Shown here: positions 41,102-49,661 of the stretch, piece by piece
Position numbering within the stretch: the stretch's first letter is position 1
How the letters are laid out: each line of letters opens with the position of its first letter
NCBI GenBank assembly: GCA_014650415.1
Contig: BMUX01000007.1
Coordinates: forward strand, 373,761 to 437,760
Length of the DNA stretch: 64,000 bases
Origin: Streptomyces spiroverticillatus
GTDB lineage: Bacteria > Actinomycetota > Actinomycetes > Streptomycetales > Streptomycetaceae
Direction: 5' to 3'
Notes under the pieces: generated by a model
The model's input: only the letters and a program-made list of their open reading frames with translations
Database searches by the model: none
What the model was told of the DNA's origin: nothing
Made by a program: the position numbers and the translations under genes

Positions 41102-41140
41102 GCCCGTCCGGGACTGACGGCCCCTCAGTCCCGGACGGGC
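41102..41140 (+). terminator. Strong hairpin terminator of the fucoside operon
   Basis: A perfect 16-bp stem (GCCCGTCCGGGACTGA and complement) with a 7-base loop starts 5 bases after the fucosidase stop. No T-run follows. Confidence 0.82.
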
Positions 41141-41164
41141 CCCTGGCCCCGCCGATGCCCTACC

Positions 41165-42943
41165 GTGTGGCCCGTGGAAAGGCACCAGGACAGACCCCCC
41201 GTCCCGCCCGGCCCCCTGCGGATACGCATGGCCGCGGCGGCTCTCGCCGCGGCCCTCTCGGCGTCCGCCGGCGCCTGGGCGTACCTCCGCGCGGGCGGCG
41301 GCGCGGGCGACATCGCCCGGGACCTCGCCGTCGGCGTCGCCTACGCGGGCGGCGGCCTCACCGCCTGGTGGCACCGGCCCGCCAACCGCACCGGACCGCT
41401 CATGGTCGCCGAGGGCATCACCTGGTTCGTGGGCAACCTCCAGGGCACCGGCGTGCCCGCGCTCTTCGCGTTCGGCGCCTGGTGGGAGGCGCTCAACATG
41501 GCCGTCCTCGTCCACCTCGTCGTCACCTTCCCCGACGGCCGCCTCGCCTCCGCGCTCGCCCGCCGCCTCGTGGTCTTCTCGTACGGACTCGTCGCCGTCG
41601 GCGGCCTGCTGCGCGCCCTCACCTACGACCCGGCGGTCGTCGCCCGGGAGGCCACGTACCTCTCCTGCAACGACTGCGGGCCCAACCTCCTGAACGTCCC
41701 CGCGCTGAACGACCTCTTCACCCCGGTCGACACCGTCTACCGGGCGCTCGGCTGGCTGCTGTCGATCGTGCTGGTCGTCGCTATCGTGCGCCGCTGGCAG
41801 CATGCCTCGGTGGCCCGCCGCCGGGCGCTGCTGCCCGCGTGGATCGCCATCGCGATCGCCTCCGCCTTCCTGCTCTGGGACCTGCTGCTCCTCTTCCTGC
41901 CGACACCGCCCGCCGGGACCTTCCAGGAAGCGGTCTTCCTGCTCTCCGACGTCACCCAGGTCGCCGTCCCCGTGGCCTTCCTGGTCGGCCTGCTGCGGAT
42001 GAGGCTCCAGCGCGCCGAGGTCGGCGACCTCGTCATCGACCTGGGCAGCGACCCCGACCAGGACAAGCTGCGCGCGGCGCTCGGCCGGGTGCTGGGCGAC
42101 CCGGGCCTGCGGCTCGGCGTCTGGCAGGAGGAGAAGGGGGAGTACGTCGACGGCTCCGGCCAGAGCGTGCGCGGCGGCGGCCCCGGGCGCACCCGCGTCG
42201 ACTCCTCCCGGGGCACCCCGCTCGCCCTCCTGCACCACGACCCGGCGCTCGCCGAGGACCCGGCCCTGCTGGAGTCGGTCGGGGCGGCGCTGCGGCTGGC
42301 CCTGGAGAACGTATGGCTGCGCACCCAGGCCAAGGAGGTCACCTCCCGCATCGTGCGCGCCGCCGACGCCGAACGCGGCCGGCTGGAACGTGACCTGCAC
42401 GACGGCGCGCAGGCCCGCCTGGTCTTCGCGATGATGGCGCTGCGCCGTGTCGACCGGGGCCTGGCCGACCACCCCGACCCCTCCCTGCGCGCCTCCCTCG
42501 CGGAGGTGGAGGAGAGCCTGACCCTCGCCCTGGAGGAACTGCGCGGCATCGCCCACGGCATCCACCCCGCCGTCCTCACCCGCGAGGGGCTCGGGCCCGC
42601 GCTCACCGCGCTCGCCCAGCAGGCCGCCGTGCCCGTCGTGGTCGCCGCCGAGCCCCGGCGCTACGACCCGGTCGTCGAGTCCACCGCGTACTTCACCGTC
42701 TGCGAGGCCCTCGCCAACGCGGCCAAGCACGCCCGCGCCCGCGCGGTCAGCGTCTCCGCCCGGCACACCGGCGACCGGCTCGTCGTGGAGACGGTCGACG
42801 ACGGCGTCGGCGGCGCGGACACCGCCGCGGGGAGCGGACTGCGGGGGCTGGCCGACCGGCTCGCCGCCGTGGACGGGATACTGCACGTCGACAGTCCCGC
42901 AGGTGGCGGGACCCGGATCAGGGCGGAGTTGCCGTGCGCATGA
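41165..42943 (+). CDS. Membrane sensor histidine kinase (NarL-type partner)
   Basis: A 592-residue HisKA_3-type sensor kinase. Six or more hydrophobic segments fill residues 20-280. The dimerisation/phospho-acceptor helix is ERGRLERDLHDGAQARLVFA with His412; the ATPase part has CEALANAAKHA and VDDGVGG plus GLRGLADRLAAVDG. It phosphorylates the response regulator encoded next. The start is uncertain: GTG 41165 has no binding site, and a TACCGT -10 at 41161 suggests a leaderless start at GTG 41174. Signal unknown; a CNDCGPN motif in an external loop might sense redox or metal. Confidence 0.9.
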   Translation: MWPVERHQDRPPVPPGPLRIRMAAAALAAALSASAGAWAYLRAGGGAGDIARDLAVGVAYAGGGLTAWWHRPANRTGPLMVAEGITWFVGNLQGTGVPALFAFGAWWEALNMAVLVHLVVTFPDGRLASALARRLVVFSYGLVAVGGLLRALTYDPAVVAREATYLSCNDCGPNLLNVPALNDLFTPVDTVYRALGWLLSIVLVVAIVRRWQHASVARRRALLPAWIAIAIASAFLLWDLLLLFLPTPPAGTFQEAVFLLSDVTQVAVPVAFLVGLLRMRLQRAEVGDLVIDLGSDPDQDKLRAALGRVLGDPGLRLGVWQEEKGEYVDGSGQSVRGGGPGRTRVDSSRGTPLALLHHDPALAEDPALLESVGAALRLALENVWLRTQAKEVTSRIVRAADAERGRLERDLHDGAQARLVFAMMALRRVDRGLADHPDPSLRASLAEVEESLTLALEELRGIAHGIHPAVLTREGLGPALTALAQQAAVPVVVAAEPRRYDPVVESTAYFTVCEALANAAKHARARAVSVSARHTGDRLVVETVDDGVGGADTAAGSGLRGLADRLAAVDGILHVDSPAGGGTRIRAELPCA

Positions 42944-43024
42944 CAGTGGGCCGGAGTGGGACGGAGCCGGTGTGCGCGTGACAGTGGACCGGAGCACAAG
43001 GGGGCCGGTGTGCGCGTGATCGTG
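42931..43024 (+). repeat. Triplicated 35-38 bp segment at the response-regulator start
   Basis: GCCG(GT)GTGCGC-RTGACAGTGG-RCCGGAG occurs from 42931 and from 42966, and again from 43004 where it becomes the real start (GTGCGCGTGATCGTGG). The first copy contains the kinase stop. The middle copy is a non-coding echo of the start region. Confidence 0.75.
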
Positions 43025-43654
43025 GCCGAGGACTCGGCGCTGCTGCGGCAGGGGATCGTACGGCTCCTCGGCGACGCGGGATTCGAGGTGGTCGCCGAAC
43101 TCGGCGACGCCGAGGCGCTGCCCGCGCTCGTCGACCGGCACCGCCCGGACTCCGTGCTCCTGGACATCCGGATGCCGCCCACCCACACCGACGAGGGCCT
43201 GCGCGCCGCATCCGCGATCCGCGCACAGCACCCCGGGACCGGCATCCTGCTGCTGTCCCAGTACGTCGAGACCACCGACACGGTGCGCGAACTGGCCCGC
43301 GACCCGCGCGGCTTCGGCTACCTGCTGAAGGAACGCGTCGCCGACATCGACGAACTCGGCAGCGCCCTGAAGCGGGTCGCGGCGGGGGAGAGCGTCCTGG
43401 ACCCGCAGGTCGTGGCCCGGCTGCTGGCCGCCCCGCGCGCACCCGGCCCGCTGGACGAACTGACCGGCCGCGAGCGCGAGGTGCTGGGGCTGATGGCCGA
43501 GGGGCGCAGCAACGACGCCATCGCCCGGCACCTGGTCATCGGCGCGAAGACGGTCGAGACGCACGTCCGCAACATCTTCGCCAAGCTGGCACTGGAGACG
43601 GACCTGCACGACCACCGCAGGGTGCGGGCCGTGCTCACGTATCTGCGCGCCTGA
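43010..43654 (+). CDS. LuxR/NarL-family response regulator
   Basis: A 214-residue response regulator: receiver domain (1-120) with phospho-acceptor Asp52 in LLDIRMPP, Lys in YLLKERV, and a C-terminal LuxR HTH (about 145-210, LTGREREVLGLMAEGRSNDAIARHL, KTVETHVRNIFAKL). It acts with the upstream kinase as a transcription factor. GTG 43010 follows AGGGGG; the start lies in the third copy of a local repeat. Regulon unknown; the nearby DUF4239 gene and channel are possible targets. Confidence 0.91.
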   Translation: MRVIVAEDSALLRQGIVRLLGDAGFEVVAELGDAEALPALVDRHRPDSVLLDIRMPPTHTDEGLRAASAIRAQHPGTGILLLSQYVETTDTVRELARDPRGFGYLLKERVADIDELGSALKRVAAGESVLDPQVVARLLAAPRAPGPLDELTGREREVLGLMAEGRSNDAIARHLVIGAKTVETHVRNIFAKLALETDLHDHRRVRAVLTYLRA

Positions 43655-44113
43655 GCGTGTCTGCGCGCCCGAGCAGGCCGCAGGAAGAGGTACCAGCAAT
43701 CCGTTCCGGGACGACGTCTCCCCCGAGATCCCCCGTGTTTCCCCCGTCGTCGTCCCCGGAACGGTGCCGGTGAAAGCAACCATAGGCAGCCTGACCGGTC
43801 CTGACATCAGGGTCTGCCCTGAGATCCGGAATCTTCGCGTCCTGCCCGATCACCGGGCCTGCACGGGCTGCCTGGCCGTCGGGCCGCCCACCCGTCACGC
43901 AACGGACGGTCGGCTGCACGACGTCGGCCATCAGCGACCCGACGGCCGCGCGCCGACGGCGGTGCGTTTCCCCGCGGTGCGGCCGGATGGGCGAGGCAGG
44001 CCGTGTAGCGACTGCGTGCGACGCGCACACGTTCGAGACTGCGCCTACCGGACACTCCGTGTCATGTCGGACCGACGGTCGGCCGCGGGTGTCCCGGGAG
44101 GAGCGAGGAAGCG
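43655..44113. other. Intergenic region downstream of the two-component system
   Basis: 459 bases. Apart from the hairpin at 43701-43764 I see no gene, tRNA or convincing promoter. The last 60 bases lead into GGAGGAGCGAGGAAGCG, a strong ribosome binding region for the DUF4239-like gene. Confidence 0.5.
43701..43764 (+). terminator. Long-armed hairpin after the response regulator
   Basis: CCGTTCCGGG-ACGACG (43701-43716) pairs with CGTCGT-C-CCCGGAACGG (43748-43764), a 16-bp stem with one bulge and a 31-base loop. It lies 46 bases past the regulator stop. It could be a terminator or an RNA or protein binding site. Confidence 0.5.
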
Positions 44114-44902
44114 ATGGAAGTCTGGCTGCTGAACAACCTCAGTACGCTCGGTCTCGCCGTACTGATGATCGGCGGCGTCTTCGCCTTCGCCGCGCTGGGC
44201 AGCATGCTCACCCGCCGGAAGTTCCCCCAGGTGATCAAGGGCAGCAACAACGACATGGTCGGTGTGCTGCTCGGCATGTACGGCGCGATCTACGGCCTCA
44301 TCCTGGCCTTCGTCGTGGTGGCCGAGTGGGAGGGGATAGGAGTCGCCGAGAACATCGTCGCCAACGAGGCCACCCACGCGGCCGAGATCGTCCGGGGCGC
44401 CGCCGCGTTCCCCGAGCCGACCCGCACCGAACTGGTCCGTGCCGTCGGCGACTACGCGCACGCCGTCGTCGACGTCCAGTGGCCGCTGATGAAGGCCGGA
44501 TAGTCCGACAGCCGGGCCACCGAGACCGCCCTCCAGGGCGTCTACAAGGTCCTCCAGAACTACGAGCCCACCACCGAGTCCGAGAAGGCGTACTACGCGC
44601 AGGCCGTCTCCCACCTCGACGAGGTCGTCTCCGACCGCCGCGACCGCATCACCGCCTCCAAGTCCGAACTGCCGATACTCCTGAAGGTGCTGGTCTACGG
44701 CGGAGCGCTCGTCATGGTCCCGCTGACCTTCCTGTAGGGCATCGCCAACAAGAAGGCCCAGCTGATGTTCGTCGGCTCGGTCGCCGCTCTGATCGGCGTG
44801 AGCCTGCTGCTCACGCTCTCCCTGGACCGGCCGTTCGCGGGCGACCTCGCGGTGCCGCCGACACCGTTCATGGAAGGCGCGCTGGCGCAGTTCTGGAAGT
44901 AG
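44114..44902 (+). pseudogene. DUF4239-like membrane protein gene with two in-frame TAG codons
   Basis: One continuous frame of 262 codons, from ATG 44114 (GAGGA upstream) to TAG 44900, is interrupted by TAG at 44501 and 44735. Translation ignoring them gives a coherent bestrophin-like DUF4239 protein. Two N-terminal helices (LSTLGLAVLMIGGVFAFAALG, GMYGAIYGLILAFVVVAEW) come first, then a soluble helix region (TALQGVYKVLQNYEPTTESEKAYY), and two C-terminal helices (LLKVLVYGGALVMVPLTFL, LMFVGSVAALIGVSLLLTL). Codon use stays Streptomyces-like on both sides of each stop. Most likely a recently inactivated gene. The first stop could be CAG to TAG; sequencing error or readthrough are alternatives. 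Confidence 0.75.
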
Positions 44903-44939
44903 CCGGCAGCCGTGTTCTCCGGCAGGCGCGGGGAGTACG

Positions 44940-44978
44940 GAAGAGGGGCGGCCCGCATCGGCGGTGCCGCCCCTCTTC
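44940..44978. terminator. Bidirectional terminator between DUF4239 gene and channel gene
   Basis: A perfect 13-bp stem, GAAGAGGGGCGGC with GCCGCCCCTCTTC, and a 13-base loop lie between convergent genes. CTCTTC on each arm supplies a pyrimidine-rich 3' end in both directions. Confidence 0.82.
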
Positions 44979-44991
44979 GCGTGCCGGTCGC

Positions 44992-46881
44992 TCAGCTCCC
45001 CGCCATCACGATCACGCTGTCCCCCTCGCCGAACCGCAGCCGTCCCGTCTTGTCCGGGTTCAGATGGATGCCGTACATCGGCGGCTGCGCGGCCTCCGAG
45101 AGCCGCCGGTAGCCGATCGCCGAGTGCCCCTGGAGGCGGGCCGACTCCACCACCGTGTAGAAGTCCATCTCGCGCTCCAGCACCACGTAGTCCCGGGCGG
45201 GCTTGAGGTAGATCTCGCTGCCCTGCGCACGGAAGAGGTACTCGAACAGGTCGGCCAGGTTCCGGTTCTCCGAGACCTGCGTCATCAGCAGGCTGATCAG
45301 CTTGTCGCTGACGATGAAGTCGTCGCTCTCACTGATCGGTGCCAGCGCCCGGTTGCGGTCGTCGGTCAGCTCCGCCACCACCGGCAGCGCCCGCCCCATC
45401 CCGCCGGCGATGCTGCGCAGCTGGAGCAGTGTCACCAGGGTGCGGTTGTCGGCGCGCAGCCCCATCGTGCCGTCGGCGTCGTCGCTGAGCACGATCACGT
45501 GGTCGTACGAAGCGAGGTCCAGGCCGCGCAGGACGTCCGGCTCCGTCACGTCGCCGATGCGGAACTCCGCGGTCAGCGCGCCGCGCCCCCGCGGCACGGT
45601 CCGCACGGTCTCGGCGAGCTCCGGCTCCCGGGCGACCACGTCGATCACCGAGCCGTCGGCGACGTACTGGTCCAGCTCCGTGATGACGGTCGTGGCCCGC
45701 CGGTTCCAGCCCAGCATCAGGGTGCGCTCCGGCCGCGCGGGGCGCGGGGCCGGGGTGACGATCGCCGCCCGGTCGATCGTCCACCGGTGGTCGGAGAGGA
45801 CGATCGTGTCGTCGTCCCAGGAGATCGCGACGATCTCGTCGCCCTCGTGGATACGGGTCTCGGAGGGCGGGTTCAGCTCCAGGGTGCCGTCGGCCCTGCG
45901 CAGGCCGATCACCGAGGACGTCGCGTACGACATGAGCGCCTCGGCGTAGGTGCGGCCCGCGAGCTTCGGCTCGGGCGTGATGTAGAACTCGTTGTCCTCG
46001 TAGGTGAGGAGGTCCGTGTAGACCACCGACAGGCCCGGCTGGCGGCAGGTCTGCACGATGAGGCGGGCCGCGATGTCGTCGATGCTCAGCACGCAGGCCC
46101 CGGCGCCCGCCGCGAGCCGCGCCGCGTCCCGGTTGCGTACGTCCTGCACGGCGGCCAGCAGGTGCTGTGGCCGGTCCTGCATGCCGGGGCTCTTGGTGAC
46201 GGCCAGCAGGGTCTTCACGATGTCGGCGTCGCCGTCCTCGCCGCCCGGCGTCAGCACGATCACCGCCCGCGCACCTTGCGGGTTGACCCGCTCGATGTCG
46301 GCCGGGTCGACGGGGCTTCCGGTGCGGCAGATCACCCGGGTGCGGCCGGTGCTCGGCACCCGGGCCCGGATCAGCTCCTCCATCTCGACCTTGTCCTTGG
46401 GGGCGAGGATCGCGATGGACGACCGACGCTGGTTGGCGTTGGCCTCCGCCAACTCCTTGATCACTGGGTAGACCTGCTCCGACCAGCCCAGGACCACGGT
46501 GTGGTGGTCTTCGAGGACCATGGACCTGCCCTGGCGCAGGTCCAGGATCTTGCGGTTGACGCCCGCAGCGATCAGCCCGACCAGGCTGCTCGCGAAGAAC
46601 AGCCCCACCAGCGCGAGCAGGATCGACAGCGCCACGAACACCGGCGTGCCGACCGCGCCGCCCAGTTTGAACGCCGTGCTGACGTTCTTCCAGATCTCCG
46701 CGAGCTGGTTCTGGAGCGTGGTGGGCCGTCCGGTGTCGGCCCAGACCAGCAGGGCGCTCACCGGGACGACGATCGCCAGGCAGATCAGGGACAGCCAGCC
46801 GATCAGGGCCGGGGTGCCGCGGGTCATGGTGTTGTCGAACCAGTACCGAAGCCGGGGTCTGACGGCAGAAGTGCGGGCCAT
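44992..46881 (-). CDS. CASTOR/POLLUX-like putative ion channel
   Basis: A 629-residue membrane protein resembling plant CASTOR/POLLUX channels. Two hydrophobic segments (about 30-52 and 85-112) surround a short segment. Large tandem RCK-like Rossmann regions follow: HHTVVLGWSEQVYPVIKELAEAN with a first nucleotide fold, TLMLGWNRRATTVITEL with a second, and YDHVIVLSDDADG. The C-terminus carries TrkA-C-like strands. It probably conducts cations and is gated by a cytoplasmic ligand. ATG 46881 follows GGAGGTGAG at 11 bases; an out-of-frame ATG is closer, but only this frame gives the protein. It is transcribed toward the DUF4239 gene. Confidence 0.88.
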   Translation of the reverse strand: MARTSAVRPRLRYWFDNTMTRGTPALIGWLSLICLAIVVPVSALLVWADTGRPTTLQNQLAEIWKNVSTAFKLGGAVGTPVFVALSILLALVGLFFASSLVGLIAAGVNRKILDLRQGRSMVLEDHHTVVLGWSEQVYPVIKELAEANANQRRSSIAILAPKDKVEMEELIRARVPSTGRTRVICRTGSPVDPADIERVNPQGARAVIVLTPGGEDGDADIVKTLLAVTKSPGMQDRPQHLLAAVQDVRNRDAARLAAGAGACVLSIDDIAARLIVQTCRQPGLSVVYTDLLTYEDNEFYITPEPKLAGRTYAEALMSYATSSVIGLRRADGTLELNPPSETRIHEGDEIVAISWDDDTIVLSDHRWTIDRAAIVTPAPRPARPERTLMLGWNRRATTVITELDQYVADGSVIDVVAREPELAETVRTVPRGRGALTAEFRIGDVTEPDVLRGLDLASYDHVIVLSDDADGTMGLRADNRTLVTLLQLRSIAGGMGRALPVVAELTDDRNRALAPISESDDFIVSDKLISLLMTQVSENRNLADLFEYLFRAQGSEIYLKPARDYVVLEREMDFYTVVESARLQGHSAIGYRRLSEAAQPPMYGIHLNPDKTGRLRFGEGDSVIVMAGS

Positions 46882-46972
46882 GCCGCATCTCACCTCCGGG
46901 AACGTGCAGAACGGGACCAGAACGGCACACGGACAAATCGCCCATGTGTTCCCGATCCTCCACCGGGAGCGG

Positions 46973-47007
46973 GGTCGCCGCAGCCGTCCCGGACGGGCTG
47001 CGCGACC
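46973..47007 (-). terminator. Hairpin after the double-IclR gene
   Basis: GGTCGC-c-GCAGCCGTCC pairs with GGAC-g-GGCTGCGCGACC, giving a 16-bp stem with two single-base bulges, 37 bases downstream of the regulator stop on the minus strand. Confidence 0.55.
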
Positions 47008-47043
47008 ATTCGGGTGCATTCCCGCAGCCGCTCCCCGGGGGGT

Positions 47044-48723
47044 TCAGCAAGCCGCCGTACGGGTGAACCTGCCGGTCTGTGCGAGGTCCTCCTCGATTCC
47101 CGAGGCCACCGCCCGCAGCGCCGGAAGCACATCGGTGCGGACCTGCGCGGCGGTGCGCCGGCTGCTGTGCATCGCGACGTTCACGGCCGCCACCGCCCGT
47201 CCCGTACGGTCCCGGACGGGCACCGCCACCGAGCGCAGGCCCTCCTCCAGCTCGCCGTCCGTCATGGCGAACCGGTCCCTGCGCACCCGCTCCAGCACGC
47301 CGGCCAGCTTTTCGGCGGAGGTCACCGTGTGCCGGGTCAGCGGCTGCGGCGCGGACTCCGAGAGCCGCCGCGCCCGCTCGTCCTCGGGCAGGTCGGCCAG
47401 CAGGACCCGGCCCATGGAGGTCGCGTACGCGGGGAAGCGGGTGCCCACCGTGATGTTGACGTTCATCACGCGGCTGGTGGCGACCCGGGCCGTGTACTGG
47501 ATCTCCGTGCCGGTCAGCACGGACAGGGACGTCGAGTCGTGCACCCGCTGGGCCAGCTCCGTCAGATGGGGCTCCGCGATCTGCGGCAATGTGAGGCGTG
47601 ACAGCGGCGGGAAGCCGAGCCCCAGCACCTGCGGCGTCGGCCCGAACAGTCCGTCGTGCGCCTCCACGTATCCCAGGTGCACGAAGGTGATCAGCGCGCG
47701 CCGTGCCGTCGCCCGCGCCAGACCGCAGGCCTCGGCGACACCCGTCAGGGTCAGCTCCCGGCGCCCCGCGCCGAATGCCGTCAGCACGGTCAGCCCGCGC
47801 GCCAGCGACTCCACGAATCCCGCGCCCAGTTCCTGCTTCGACGCACCGGTCCAACTCGCCAGCGGGGCAACGGACGTGGCGGGCTCCTCGGCGGGCGCCT
47901 CGCGCAGTTCCCGCTCCATCCGTGCCACGGTCGCCCGCAGCCGGGGCAGCACGGCCTTGCGCAGCGAGGCGGCGCTGTGCCTGCTGGTGTGGCTGACCAC
48001 GCTCACCGCGCACACCGGCCGCCCGTCCGCATCCCGTACGGGAAGCGCGAGCGCGACCAGGCCCGGCTCGATCAACTGGTCGTCCAGGGCCCAGCCTTGA
48101 GCCTCCGCCTGCCGGGAGCGCTCGGTGAAGTGCGCCTCGTCGGGGGCCTGTTGAAGGGGTGGTACGGCCAGGAAGCCGAGCCCCTGCGGATCGGCCTGCC
48201 GGCGCTCGCGCCAGCGGGCCCACGCCTCCTCGTCCCAGTCGGCGGCGAACAGGGCGCCGGGTGCGGTCCGTTCGGCGGGCAGCAGGTCGCCGATGCGGAA
48301 GCTGAGCGACATCGCGCGCCGTCGCGTCGACTGGTGCACGAAACGGATGCCGTCGCGGTCGGGCACGGCCAGCGACACCGACTCGTCCAGCGCGTCGGCC
48401 AGCTGCTCGGCTTGCGGGCCGAGCAGGTCGGGGATCCGCAGCGCGGACAGATAGGCGTTGCCCAGCTCCATCAGGCGCGGGGCGAGGGCGGCGTCCCGGC
48501 CGTCGAGGCGCACGTACCCCATGCGGGCCAGGGTCTGGGTGATCCGGTCGACGGTGGAGCGGGCCAGGCCGGTCGACCGTACGAGATCGCCCAGGCTCAG
48601 CCGTCCGCCCGCGTCGGTGAGGCGGCGCAGCACCTCGATGCCGCGCAGCAGCGGGCCGACGGCCTCGGCGGGGGCTTCGGCGGGGGCCTGCTGGGCCGGG
48701 GTGGTCGTGTTCATGTCGGGCAT
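47044..48723 (-). CDS. Double-IclR transcriptional regulator of the pca genes
   Basis: A 559-residue protein made of two complete IclR modules. Module 1 (about 20-270) has the winged HTH LSLGDLVRSTGLARSTVDRITQTL and an effector domain. Module 2 (about 295-559) has LTLTGVAEACGLARATARRALITF and its own effector domain ending AAVNVAMHSSRRTAAQV. Single-module IclR proteins are about 250 residues. PcaR, PcaU and PobR of aromatic catabolism belong to IclR, and this gene is divergent from pcaI with a palindrome between, so control of the operon is likely. ATG 48723 follows GGAG at 5 bases. Confidence 0.9.
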   Translation of the reverse strand: MPDMNTTTPAQQAPAEAPAEAVGPLLRGIEVLRRLTDAGGRLSLGDLVRSTGLARSTVDRITQTLARMGYVRLDGRDAALAPRLMELGNAYLSALRIPDLLGPQAEQLADALDESVSLAVPDRDGIRFVHQSTRRRAMSLSFRIGDLLPAERTAPGALFAADWDEEAWARWRERRQADPQGLGFLAVPPLQQAPDEAHFTERSRQAEAQGWALDDQLIEPGLVALALPVRDADGRPVCAVSVVSHTSRHSAASLRKAVLPRLRATVARMERELREAPAEEPATSVAPLASWTGASKQELGAGFVESLARGLTVLTAFGAGRRELTLTGVAEACGLARATARRALITFVHLGYVEAHDGLFGPTPQVLGLGFPPLSRLTLPQIAEPHLTELAQRVHDSTSLSVLTGTEIQYTARVATSRVMNVNITVGTRFPAYATSMGRVLLADLPEDERARRLSESAPQPLTRHTVTSAEKLAGVLERVRRDRFAMTDGELEEGLRSVAVPVRDRTGRAVAAVNVAMHSSRRTAAQVRTDVLPALRAVASGIEEDLAQTGRFTRTAAC

Positions 48724-48786
48724 CGGCTCTCCGTGGCTGATCTTGGGGGCAACCGTAGCCGGACCCCGCCCCCGGGCGGTGGGGCA

Positions 48787-48815
48787 TTGACAGGCCGGAC
48801 GGGTCGACGCAGACT
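48787..48815 (+). promoter_or_regulatory. Promoter of the pca operon
   Basis: TTGACA (48787-48792), 17 bases, CAGACT (48810-48815) closely match the housekeeping consensus. Transcription would start near 48822, about 57 bases before pcaI and just upstream of the palindrome at 48832. Confidence 0.65.
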
Positions 48816-48831
48816 CTGGGCGAGTCAAGTG

Positions 48832-48845
48832 TGAACTCTAGTTCA
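48832..48845. promoter_or_regulatory. Palindromic operator candidate for the IclR regulator
   Basis: TGAACT-CT-AGTTCA is a perfect 14-base palindrome directly downstream of the expected pca transcription start; GGCGAAC follows at 48849. IclR-family operators are often inverted repeats built on GAAC/GTTC. Its place fits repression of pcaI when no aromatic ligand is present. Confidence 0.6.
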
Positions 48846-48878
48846 TCAGGCGAACAGCCTGGGGTCAGGAATTCCTTC

Positions 48879-49661
48879 ATGGACAAGGTCAGGGCCACCG
48901 CCGCCGAAGCGGTCGCCGACATCCCCGCCGGAGCCTCCCTCGCGGTCGGCGGCTTCGGACTCAGCGGCGTGCCGAACGTGCTGATCCAGGCGCTCTACGA
49001 CGCCGGACCCGGGGACTTGAGCGTCGTCTCCAACAACTGCGGCGTCGACGGCGGTGGCCTGGGCATCCTGCTCGCCGCCGGCCGCATCGTCCGCGTCACC
49101 GGCTCCTACGTCGGCGAGAACAAGGAGTTCGCCCGCCAGTACCTCGGCGGCGAACTGGAGGTCGAACTCGTCCCGCAGGGCACCCTCGCCGAGCGGCTGC
49201 GCGCGGGCGGCGCGGGCATCCCCGCCTTCTTCACCCCCGCCGGAGTCGGCACCCAGGTCGCCGACGGCGGCCTGCCCTGGCGCTACGCAGCAGACGGTTC
49301 GGTCGCGGTGCCGTCCCCGGCCAAGGAGGTGCGCACCTTCGACGGCCAGGAGTACGTCATGGAGCGCGGCATCCGCACCGACTTCGCGCTCGTACGGGCC
49401 TGGAAGGGCGACCGGCACGGCAACCTCGTCTTCCGCCGCTCGGCACGGAACTTCAACCCGCTCTCCGCCATGGCCGGACGCATCACGATCGCCGAGGTCG
49501 AAGAACTCGTCGAACCGGGCACGCTCGACCCCGACGCGGTGCATGTCCCCGGCGTCTTCGTGCAGCGCGTCGTGGAGCTGACCCCGGAGCAGGCCGCCGA
49601 CAAGGCCATCGAACGGCGCATGATTTCCGCGCCTCCGGCACGAGGGACCGTACGCTCATGA
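48879..49661 (+). CDS. pcaI: 3-oxoadipate CoA-transferase subunit A
   Basis: A 260-residue alpha subunit of family I CoA transferase. [16 protein letters not shown] and [19 protein letters not shown] are typical; [21 protein letters not shown] ends the core. With PcaJ it moves CoA from succinyl-CoA to beta-ketoadipate, the penultimate step of the pathway. The ATG has AGGAA upstream. It is the first gene of an eight-gene operon and overlaps pcaJ by 4 bases. A ketone-body CoA transferase would look alike, but the neighbours decide for pca. Confidence 0.92.
   Translation: MDKVRATAAEAVADIPAGASLAVGGFGLSGVPNVLIQALYDAGPGDLSVVSNNCGVDGGGLGILLAAGRIVRVTGSYVGENKEFARQYLGGELEVELVPQGTLAERLRAGGAGIPAFFTPAGVGTQVADGGLPWRYAADGSVAVPSPAKEVRTFDGQEYVMERGIRTDFALVRAWKGDRHGNLVFRRSARNFNPLSAMAGRITIAEVEELVEPGTLDPDAVHVPGVFVQRVVELTPEQAADKAIERRMISAPPARGTVRS

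Noticed and set aside
40568-43807. A 1079-codon open frame on the minus strand opposite the fucosidase, kinase and response regulator genes.
   Set aside because: Composition is that of an antisense frame of high-GC genes (Gly/Arg/Val-rich, no domains). The plus-strand genes have clear motifs throughout.
44501-44737. Pyrrolysine decoding of the internal TAG codons.
   Set aside because: No pyl genes are in the window and the family is not known to use it; mutation or error is simpler.
45329-48922. A roughly 1200-codon minus-strand frame across the channel and IclR genes.
   Set aside because: It runs in a different frame from two well-supported genes on the same strand and has no recognisable domain.
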